NCBI RefSeq assembly: GCF_008365315.1
Contig: NZ_CP043506.1
Coordinates: forward strand, 1,160,001 to 1,224,000
Source: Acetobacter vaccinii
Lineage (GTDB): Bacteria > Pseudomonadota > Alphaproteobacteria > Acetobacterales > Acetobacteraceae
Length of the DNA stretch: 64,000 nucleotides
Direction of reading: 5' to 3'
The translations under genes were made by a program, and so were the position numbers. The notes beneath the pieces were generated by a model. The model was not told where the DNA came from and ran no database searches. It worked only from the letters and a program-made list of their open reading frames with translations. Of this stretch, positions 57,237 through 64,000 are shown one piece after another (positions within the stretch are counted from its first letter, which is position 1; each line of letters opens with the position of its first letter).

Positions 57237-57716
57237 CGGGAGTGGGGTATCCTTCCTCTGCCCTGGCCATGGTGGGGCCAGGTGGTGGAACGGCGCCCAG
57301 GCAACGCAGGGTGCGTGCCTGTGCTGGGCGCCACCCTTTGGCACCCCGTCACGGACAGGCGGTGGGCACATTCCCGGCCGCCAGAGGCCCATTGGGCCAG
57401 GCTGATGGCCCAGGTGGGTACAGCCGTGAGTTTTGTCTGTCTTATCGGCACTTTCCTGCTGCTGTCATGTTTTTTTGTGTGTCATGTTTTTTTCACTTGC
57501 GCTTGTGGCGGTTTGGTCTCATATCCACCCCCCTACGCAGCAACGCACGTGCCACTGGCCCTCTGAGGTTACGCAACGACGTCAAGCGTTCTGGCAATCG
57601 GGGTCATCCATGTCTGGGTGTCCTGCCTTTGGTCGCTGGTCCGTTAGACCGTTTCGCAACGTCCTTCTCCGCTGCCGACATCCAAGCGGGAAGCCTGAAT
57701 TGGGGGAGTAGGGGTT

Positions 57717-58847
57717 ATGAATCCCAAAATTACCCGTTTCATTGCCGAGAACAATCCGGCAACACCCTGCCTTGTCGTCGATGTTGACGAGGTGGAAAAC
57801 CGCTACCGCGCCATTGGCCGGGCATTGCCCCAGGCGCGCGTTTATTACGCCGTAAAGGCCAATCCGGCCATGCCGATCCTGACCCGTCTGGTGGGGCTTG
57901 GCTCCTGCTTTGACGCGGCCTCGTGGGAGGAAATCTCCCTCTGCCTGGAGGCTGGCGCCCAGCCGGACGCCATTTCCTTTGGCAACACGGTCAAGAAAGT
58001 TTCCGCCATTCAGGCTGCTTATGCGGCTGGCGTGCGGATGTTTGTTTTTGACTGCCGCGAGGAGCTGGAAAAGCTGGCCCGCCACGCACCGGGCAGCCGC
58101 GTTTATTGCCGCCTGCTGGTGGACAATTACGGCGCGGAATGGCCGCTGTCGCGCAAGTTTGGCACCACGGTGGAAGCCGCGCGTGACCTGATGCTTGAAG
58201 CCCGCGATATGGGGCTGGACCCGTATGGCCTGTCCTTCCATGTTGGCAGCCAGCAGCTTTCGGCCGAGGCGTATGAAGTGGCTATTGCCCGTGTGGCCAG
58301 CCTCTTTACCGACCTGAGTGCCGCAGGCCTGGACCTGCGCATGGTCAACCTTGGGGGCGGCTTTCCTATCCGCTACCGCGAGGACGTGCCTGAGATCGAC
58401 CATTTTGCGGACGCGATTGTCCACGCCATGACCGAACACTTTGGCAATGCCCAGCCCGAAATGCTGGTCGAGCCGGGGCGGTTTGTTGTCGGGGCGGCGG
58501 GCGTTGTCCATACCGAGGTGGTGCTGGTCAGCGCACGTGGCCGTCAGGACGGGCCGCGCTGGGTGTATCTGGATATCGGCCGCTTTGGCGGGCTTGCGGA
58601 AACGGAGAACGAATCCATCCGCTATGCCATCCGTACCGGGCGCGACCATGCGCCGTCAGGCCCGGTCGCGCTGGCAGGCCCAACCTGCGATGGTGCCGAT
58701 ATTCTGTACGAAAAGACCCACTACGAACTGCCGCTTGACCTCGAAGCAGGCGAGACGATCGATCTGATGGGCACGGGGGCTTATGTCTCCACCTATTGCT
58801 CGACCCGTTTCAACGGTTTCGCACCGCTGGGCGAGCACTACATCTAA
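57717..58847 (+). CDS. Ornithine/lysine-type decarboxylase (fold type III PLP)
   Basis: 376 residues from ATG 57717, with GGAG upstream. Alanine-racemase-like enzyme with the cofactor Lys47 (YYAVKANP), GSCFDAASWEEI, SFHVGSQQ, the phosphate-binding GGGFPIRY and the catalytic-Cys region GPTCDGADIL. This is the alphaproteobacterial type of ornithine decarboxylase for putrescine synthesis; lysine or diaminopimelate use is not excluded, but the length and GPTCDGAD motif favour ornithine. Single gene followed by a terminator. Confidence 0.9.
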   Translation: MNPKITRFIAENNPATPCLVVDVDEVENRYRAIGRALPQARVYYAVKANPAMPILTRLVGLGSCFDAASWEEISLCLEAGAQPDAISFGNTVKKVSAIQAAYAAGVRMFVFDCREELEKLARHAPGSRVYCRLLVDNYGAEWPLSRKFGTTVEAARDLMLEARDMGLDPYGLSFHVGSQQLSAEAYEVAIARVASLFTDLSAAGLDLRMVNLGGGFPIRYREDVPEIDHFADAIVHAMTEHFGNAQPEMLVEPGRFVVGAAGVVHTEVVLVSARGRQDGPRWVYLDIGRFGGLAETENESIRYAIRTGRDHAPSGPVALAGPTCDGADILYEKTHYELPLDLEAGETIDLMGTGAYVSTYCSTRFNGFAPLGEHYI

Positions 58848-58926
58848 GCCACTGCTGGGGCCGGGCCTATATGGGTGCGGCCCCAACGGGCTTGGCGTGG
58901 TTTTTTCGATCATGCTGTTCTGCCAG

Positions 58927-58948
58927 CCCCCGCTTGTGTGGGGGTTTT
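58927..58948 (+). terminator. Terminator of the decarboxylase gene
   Basis: Stem CCCCCGC / GTGGGGG with a four-base loop (one G-T pair), then TTTT. The following 130 bases hold no gene. Confidence 0.7.
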
Positions 58949-59087
58949 GGTGTGTACTCTGCCCCAGATAGCCTGAGACTCCGGGGCGACTCGTCTTGGC
59001 CGGGGTCGTGCCTTGCCGCGCTACCGGGGTGGTAACCGCAGGCGACTCGGCTTTGTGTATTCTGGGGCAGGCTGGGGGTGCCGCGGG

Positions 59088-59762
59088 TTATTCCGCCGCA
59101 CCGCGCAGGCCCGCACCGGCTGCCAGAGGGCACAGCGGCAGGGCTGCGGCCACAAAAGCGCCCAGCAGTTCCAGATCAGGCTGCCAGGGCAGGCCGGTTG
59201 CTGCGGCGTCGATTCCCGCCGCGCCAAAAATAAGGGCCGGGGTGGCCAGCGGCAGGCTGAGCAGGGGCAGCAGCACGCCCCCCCGCCGTGCGCCCAGCAC
59301 AATGCAGGCTGCCATGCCGCCAATAAGGGACAGCACAACAGACCCCAGAAAAAGCCCGGCCAGCAGCACAGGCAGGCTGCTTGCGGGCAGGCCCAGCATG
59401 GTGGCCAGTGGCCCGGCGGCCAGCAGCAGGGGCACGCCAGTTGTCAGCCAGTGTGCCACCATCTTGGCCAGCGCGACCAGTGCCGGGGGTAGGCCCAGCA
59501 GCAGCAGGTGGTCGAGCGACCCGTCCTCCAACTCCGCGCCAAACAGCCTGTCCAGCGGCAGCAGGGCCGCCAGCAGGGCGCAGACCCACAGAATACCCGG
59601 TGCCATGTGGCGCAGCAGTTCGGGTGACGGACCAAGGGCCAGGGGGAACAGCGTTGCGGTGACAATAAAAAACAGCACCGCCCCCAGCGTGTCGGCACCG
59701 TGGCGCAGGGCTAGGCGCAGGTCACGCAGGACAATGCCCCAGAACAGCGCGGTCATGCCCAT
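59088..59762 (-). CDS. ccmB: Haem exporter/chaperone membrane subunit CcmB
   Basis: 224 residues with six membrane segments. ATG 59762 is preceded by GGAGGAC; MTALF at 59756 is possible. The start ALFWGIVLRDLRLALRHGADTLGAVLFF and the core LDRLFGAELEDGSLDHLLLLGLPP are diagnostic. It works with CcmA to release haem onto CcmE in cytochrome c maturation. It overlaps ccmA by ten bases. CcmC and later ccm genes are not next to it. Confidence 0.92.
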   Translation of the reverse strand: MGMTALFWGIVLRDLRLALRHGADTLGAVLFFIVTATLFPLALGPSPELLRHMAPGILWVCALLAALLPLDRLFGAELEDGSLDHLLLLGLPPALVALAKMVAHWLTTGVPLLLAAGPLATMLGLPASSLPVLLAGLFLGSVVLSLIGGMAACIVLGARRGGVLLPLLSLPLATPALIFGAAGIDAAATGLPWQPDLELLGAFVAAALPLCPLAAGAGLRGAAE

Positions 59763-60460
59763 GGGGTGTCCTCCAGCGGGGTGTCGGCAGCGCCGGGCAG
59801 GCGCAGGGTGGTGGTGTCGGGCAGGGGCAGGGGTACATGGGTTGTGGCAACCACAAGCCCGCCCTGCGCCCTGTGCTGTGCCAGTGCCGTGCCCAGCAGG
59901 GCAATGGCGGCGCTGTCCAGCCCCAGACTTGGCTCGTCCAGCAGCCAGAGCGAGGCCTGGGCCAGCAGGACACGGGCCAGTGCTGTGCGCCGCTTTTGCC
60001 CCGCAGACAGCAGGCGGGCGGGCAGGTCGGCCAGGGGCAGCAGGTCCATGGCGGTCAGGGCTGCTTCCAGACTGTCTCCTTCAGGCCGTGCCCTGTCGCC
60101 CCCACGGCCTGCGCTGACAAACAGGGCCAGGTTTTCACGCACGCTCAGTCCGGGTTTTAGTGCGTCCTGGTGGCCCAGATAGGCCACGCGGGCGGCATGG
60201 GCGGCGGGGTCGGCCAATGCGGGTGCCCCCTGCCACAGCACCGCCCCCGAATCCGCGCGGCGCAGCCCTGCCAGTACGCGCAGCAGGGTGGATTTGCCCG
60301 CACCGTTGGGGCCTGTCAGCAGCAGCGCGCCCCCTGCGGCCAGGGTCAGGCTGACACCGTCAAGCACCAGCCTGTCGCCCCGGAACACGCACAGGGCATC
60401 GGCCTGCAGGGCCGGGGCGCTACTGGGGGGCACGGGTGTGCTTGTGCCGGAAAGAGGCAT
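59753..60460 (-). CDS. ccmA: Haem ABC exporter ATPase CcmA
   Basis: 235 residues from ATG 60460 (longer open frame to 60493 less likely). ABC ATPase with Walker A LTGPNGAGKST, signature LSAGQKRRTALARVLL, and Walker B LWLLDEPSLGLD. The signature LSxGQxRR and the partner ccmB identify it. Divergent from acnA across 230 bases, an arrangement seen in other Alphaproteobacteria. Confidence 0.93.
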   Translation of the reverse strand: MPLSGTSTPVPPSSAPALQADALCVFRGDRLVLDGVSLTLAAGGALLLTGPNGAGKSTLLRVLAGLRRADSGAVLWQGAPALADPAAHAARVAYLGHQDALKPGLSVRENLALFVSAGRGGDRARPEGDSLEAALTAMDLLPLADLPARLLSAGQKRRTALARVLLAQASLWLLDEPSLGLDSAAIALLGTALAQHRAQGGLVVATTHVPLPLPDTTTLRLPGAADTPLEDTPWA

Positions 60461-60690
60461 GCCGGAGATCGGACTTCTCCCTAATGTTACCATCCAGAAT
60501 GGGGCAAAAGCCGAGCGCTCGCGTTCTCGTGGTTGCTACCCGGCTTGTGCCTTTTACAACTGCGGGTATGTTCTAGCGCCAACGGGATAGCAAGCCGAAT
60601 GACCCGTATAACCGGGCAGGCGTAAACAAGGCGCACGGTGTTATCCTGAACGCATCACCAGCCATCGGCTGTGATCGGGGAGAGACGAAG

Positions 60691-63384
60691 ATGAAATCGG
60701 TTGGGCACGACTCACTTAAAACTGGCCGCACCCTAGAGGTGGACGGCAAGACCTATCACTACTTCTCCATTCCAGAAGCAGCAAAGACCATTGGCGATGT
60801 CAGCCGTCTGCCTGTTTCGCTGAAAGTCCTGCTGGAAAACATCCTGCGCTTTGAGGACGGCCGCTCCTACAGCGTGGACGACGCCAAGGCCATTGCCGGG
60901 TGGCTGCCCAAGGGCAGCAGCACGCAGGAAGTCCCGTTCAAGCCCTCGCGCATTCTCATGCAGGACTTTACTGGCGTTCCCGGCGTTGTGGACCTTGCCG
61001 CCATGCGCGACGGCATTGCCAACCTCAAGGGTGACCCGCAGAAGGTGAACCCGCTGGTGCCGGTTGATCTGGTGATCGATCACTCCGTGATGGTTGACTT
61101 TGCAGGCACCAAGGACGCCCTGCAGGAAAACATTACCCTTGAGTTTGAACGCAACGCGGAACGCTATGCCTTCCTGCGCTGGGGCCAGCAGGCGTTTGAA
61201 AACTTCTCGGTTGTACCGCCTGATACCGGCATCTGCCATCAGGTGAACCTGGAATACATTGCCCAGGTCGCGTGGACGGCAACAGTCGGCGGCAAGGACT
61301 ATGTGTACCCCGACTCGCTGTACGGCACGGACAGCCACACCACCATGATCAACGGCGCAGGCGTGCTGGGCTGGGGTGTTGGCGGGATCGAGGCCGAAGC
61401 CGCCATGCTGGGCCAGCCCATTGCCATGCTGGTGCCCGATGTGATCGGCTTCCGCCTGACCGGCAAGCTGCCCGAGGGCGCGACCGCCACCGATCTGGTG
61501 CTGACCGTGACCCAGATGCTGCGTAAAAAAGGCGTGGTGGGCAAGTTTGTTGAGTTCTTTGGCCCCGCGCTGGACCACCTGCCTGTGGCCGACCGCGCAA
61601 CCATTGCCAACATGGCCCCCGAATACGGTGCGACCTGTGGCTTCTTCCCCGTCGATACGCTGACGCTGGACTTCCTGCGCCAGACCGGCCGTGACGAACA
61701 CCGCATCAAGCTGGTGGAAGAATACCTGCGTGCTCAGGGCATGTTCCGCACCGCCGAGACGCCAGAGCCTGTCTTTACCGACATTCTGGAACTCGACCTT
61801 GCCTCTGTCGTGCCGTCTCTGGCTGGCCCCAAGCGCCCGCAGGACCGCGTGGAACTGAAGAGCGCGAAAACCGAGTTCGAGAAGGAACTGACCTCCTCCC
61901 TCGGTGTTCCGGCTGACGCAGCAAACAAGAAAGTGCCAGTTGCAGGCACCAATTATGAGCTGGGCCAGGGCGACATTGTCATTGCCGCCATTACGTCGTG
62001 CACCAACACCTCCAACCCGGCGGTGCTGATTGCGGCTGGTCTGGTGGCCCGCAAGGCGCGCGCTCTGGGCCTGACACCCAAGCCCTGGGTCAAGACATCC
62101 CTCGCCCCTGGGTCCCAGGTTGTGACGGACTATCTCAACCGCTCCAACCTGACCGCTGACCTGGATGCCCTGGGCTTCAACACGGTGGGGTATGGCTGCA
62201 CGACCTGCATTGGCAATTCCGGCCCGCTGCCGGGGCATATTGTTGACGCGATTGAAAACAACAGCCTTGTTGCCGTGTCCGTTCTGTCGGGCAACCGTAA
62301 CTTTGAGGGCCGTATTTCCCCCAACGTGCGGGCCAACTATCTGGCCAGCCCGCCGCTGGTGGTGGCGTATTCCATCCTGGGCACCATGCGCAAGGACATC
62401 ACGACCGAAGCGCTGGGCACCTCCAAGGATGGCAAGCCGGTCTATCTGAAGGACATCTGGCCCACCAACAAGGAAATTGCCGACCTGATTGCCTCCGCCA
62501 TCTCGCGCGAGGAGTTTATCAAGCGGTACAGCAATGTTTCCAAGGGCACAAAGGAATGGCAGGATCTCAAGGTTGCGACCGGGTCCGAAACCTATACCTG
62601 GGATCAGAAGTCCACCTACGTGCAGGACCCGCCGTATTTCAAGAACATGGCGGTCGAACCCAAGGCTCCGGGCAATATTGAAGGTGCGCGTATTCTTGCC
62701 CTGCTGGGTGACAATATTACCACTGACCATATCTCCCCCGCCGGGTCCATCAAGAAGGACTCTCCGGCTGGCCGTTACCTGATCGAACACGGTGTGGACC
62801 CCAAGGACTTCAACTCCTACGGGTCACGGCGCGGGAATGACCGGGTGATGGTGCGCGGCACCTTTGCCAACATCCGCATCAAGAACGAAATGCTGCCCGG
62901 CACCGAAGGGGGCTATTCCAAGCACTACCCCGACGGTAAGGAAGGCGCGATCTATGATGTTGCCATGTCCTACAAGGCCGAGGGCGTGCCCCTGGTCGTG
63001 ATCGGCGGCAAGGAATACGGCATGGGCTCCTCACGCGACTGGGCGGCCAAAGGCACCCTGCTGCTGGGCGTCAAGGCTGTGGTGGCGGAAAGCTTTGAGC
63101 GTATCCACCGGTCCAACCTGGTGGGCATGGGCGTTCTGCCGCTAGTGTTCAAGGACGGCACCACGCGCCAGACACTGGGCCTGAAAGGGGACGAAGTCAT
63201 CAGCATCAAAGGTGTTGAAGAGCTGAAGCCCCGGATGGACGTCATTATGACAATTACAAGAAATGACGGTTCCACCCAGGATGTTCCGCTTCTGTGCCGC
63301 GTGGATACTCTGGACGAGGTCGAATATTACAGGCACGGTGGCATCCTCCAGTACGTCTTGCGTGGGATGACACAAGCTGCCTGA
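60691..63384 (+). CDS. acnA: Aconitate hydratase A
   Basis: 897 residues, normal for the IRP-like AcnA form. It converts citrate to isocitrate in the TCA cycle. The iron-sulfur cysteines are in SCTNTSNPAV (about residue 435) and GCTTCIGNSGPL (about 500). The C-terminal swivel has GEYGMGSSRDWAAKG-type residues (KEYGMGSSRDWA). The start ATG 60691 follows GGGGAGAGACG. Confidence 0.97.
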   Translation: MKSVGHDSLKTGRTLEVDGKTYHYFSIPEAAKTIGDVSRLPVSLKVLLENILRFEDGRSYSVDDAKAIAGWLPKGSSTQEVPFKPSRILMQDFTGVPGVVDLAAMRDGIANLKGDPQKVNPLVPVDLVIDHSVMVDFAGTKDALQENITLEFERNAERYAFLRWGQQAFENFSVVPPDTGICHQVNLEYIAQVAWTATVGGKDYVYPDSLYGTDSHTTMINGAGVLGWGVGGIEAEAAMLGQPIAMLVPDVIGFRLTGKLPEGATATDLVLTVTQMLRKKGVVGKFVEFFGPALDHLPVADRATIANMAPEYGATCGFFPVDTLTLDFLRQTGRDEHRIKLVEEYLRAQGMFRTAETPEPVFTDILELDLASVVPSLAGPKRPQDRVELKSAKTEFEKELTSSLGVPADAANKKVPVAGTNYELGQGDIVIAAITSCTNTSNPAVLIAAGLVARKARALGLTPKPWVKTSLAPGSQVVTDYLNRSNLTADLDALGFNTVGYGCTTCIGNSGPLPGHIVDAIENNSLVAVSVLSGNRNFEGRISPNVRANYLASPPLVVAYSILGTMRKDITTEALGTSKDGKPVYLKDIWPTNKEIADLIASAISREEFIKRYSNVSKGTKEWQDLKVATGSETYTWDQKSTYVQDPPYFKNMAVEPKAPGNIEGARILALLGDNITTDHISPAGSIKKDSPAGRYLIEHGVDPKDFNSYGSRRGNDRVMVRGTFANIRIKNEMLPGTEGGYSKHYPDGKEGAIYDVAMSYKAEGVPLVVIGGKEYGMGSSRDWAAKGTLLLGVKAVVAESFERIHRSNLVGMGVLPLVFKDGTTRQTLGLKGDEVISIKGVEELKPRMDVIMTITRNDGSTQDVPLLCRVDTLDEVEYYRHGGILQYVLRGMTQAA

Positions 63385-63412
63385 TACACAAGCCTTTCGA
63401 GGTGCTCGTGAG

Positions 63413-64000
63413 ATGGTCGGTCCGGAATATTCCGGACCGGCCTTTTTGACTGATGCTCCCGTTGTTCTGAGTGCGGAACAAATACACAAGAGCTTCGGGG
63501 AGGAGGACATCCTGCGTGGAGTGTCCATGCAGGTGCGCGAGGGGGAGCTGGTGTCCATCATCGGCCCTTCGGGCTGTGGCAAGTCCACCTTTCTGCGCTG
63601 CCTGAATTTTCTGGAAATTCCCGATCAGGGCTCCGTAACCGTCAAGGACGTGCATATTACGCGCGCGGGCGGGGCGTGGAGCCGTGCGGATGAGCACGCT
63701 GCCCATAAGCTGCGTACGCGCGTGGGCATGGTGTTCCAGAGTTTTAACCTGTTCCCGCACCTGAATGTGCTGGACAATGTTCTGCTGGCCCCGCGTGTGG
63801 TCAAGGGCGAGCGCTCCGCCACCATGCGTGACGAGGCCATGGCCCTGCTGGAAAAAGTGGGTCTGGCACAGGTGGCCATGCGCTACCCGGTGTCGCTGTC
63901 GGGTGGGCAGCAGCAGCGGGCCGCCATTGCGCGCGCCCTGGCCATGCGGCCCGAGATCATGCTGTATGACGAACCCACCTCCGCCCTGGACCCCATTGTG
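63413..64000 (+). CDS. Polar amino acid ABC transporter ATP-binding protein, cut by the window end
   Basis: Open to the end of the window (196 codons visible). ABC ATPase with Walker A GPSGCGKST, Q-loop VFQSFNLFPHLNV, signature LSGGQQQRAAIARAL and Walker B IMLYDEPTSALDP, the pattern of GlnQ/HisP-type importers. The N-terminal residues from ATG 63413 fall on the acnA terminator, so the true start may be TTG 63446 or later. The family normally begins near VVLSAEQIHKSFG. Permease and binding-protein genes would be expected beyond the window. Confidence 0.85.
   Translation, partial: MVGPEYSGPAFLTDAPVVLSAEQIHKSFGEEDILRGVSMQVREGELVSIIGPSGCGKSTFLRCLNFLEIPDQGSVTVKDVHITRAGGAWSRADEHAAHKLRTRVGMVFQSFNLFPHLNVLDNVLLAPRVVKGERSATMRDEAMALLEKVGLAQVAMRYPVSLSGGQQQRAAIARALAMRPEIMLYDEPTSALDPIV
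63419..63447 (+). terminator. Terminator of acnA overlapping the next gene's start
   Basis: Perfect 20-base palindrome with GGTCCGG / CCGGACC arms (63419-63438), then GGCC and five T. It lies inside the first 12 codons of the next frame as called from ATG 63413. Confidence 0.75.

Noticed and set aside
60733..62790. A 685-codon minus-strand frame opposite acnA
   Set aside because: Shadow of a certain gene; no start signal or family match.

Overview
The window looks like a chromosome segment of an acetic acid bacterium (Acetobacteraceae, most like Acetobacter). The basis is a GC-rich alphaproteobacterial gene style, two OprB-type carbohydrate porins, separate CcmA/CcmB, a gatCAB operon, an AcnA-type aconitase next to ccmA, and a prophage of the kind found in this family. 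The genus is an inference; no search was run.

Layout. 1-3081: the end of an rRNA operon (23S missing its first bases, 5S, initiator tRNA-Met, terminator). 3627-9893: a LysR-led operon with an OprB porin, an OFA-type MFS transporter, a YfeH-type transporter and a gamma-glutamyltransferase-family amidohydrolase. 10037-11320: a DEAD-box RNA helicase. 11577-14434: a zinc-stress locus in which a perfect Zur-type palindrome separates a DUF1826 pair from a COG0523 (CobW-like) GTPase gene. 14748-16891: PhnA and small genes, including a lipoprotein, a membrane protein and a Ser-rich protein.

About 16994-34200 is a defective prophage. It keeps a LexA-like S24 repressor with an array of operators, early genes, terminase genes (the large subunit broken by one amber codon), a portal start joined directly to late tail genes, a complete-looking baseplate, tail fibre and lysis-type genes. 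No integrase, capsid, sheath or tube gene is present. A two-gene envelope cassette on the opposite strand, with its own promoter and terminator, sits inside the baseplate operon.

34367-48763: host accessory and housekeeping genes. They include a secreted Ntn amidase, an outer-membrane protein, a dicarboxylate/amino acid symporter, tRNA-Ser(GCU), gatCAB, ruvX, a secreted protein made of 14 eleven-residue repeats, a GabT-like aminotransferase, a LysR regulator and a second OprB porin. 48818-64000: thiC under a TPP riboswitch, a sugar porter, aroQ-accB-accC, an RlpA-like protein, a YihY/BrkB membrane protein, an ornithine/lysine-type decarboxylase, ccmAB, acnA and the start of an amino-acid ABC transporter ATPase gene.

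The most rewarding places are the prophage operator array (18245-18334 plus a distal copy at 17429-17447), the amber codon and the portal-tail junction, the envelope cassette at 26560-27737, the Zur-controlled divergent locus, and the 11-mer repeat protein.
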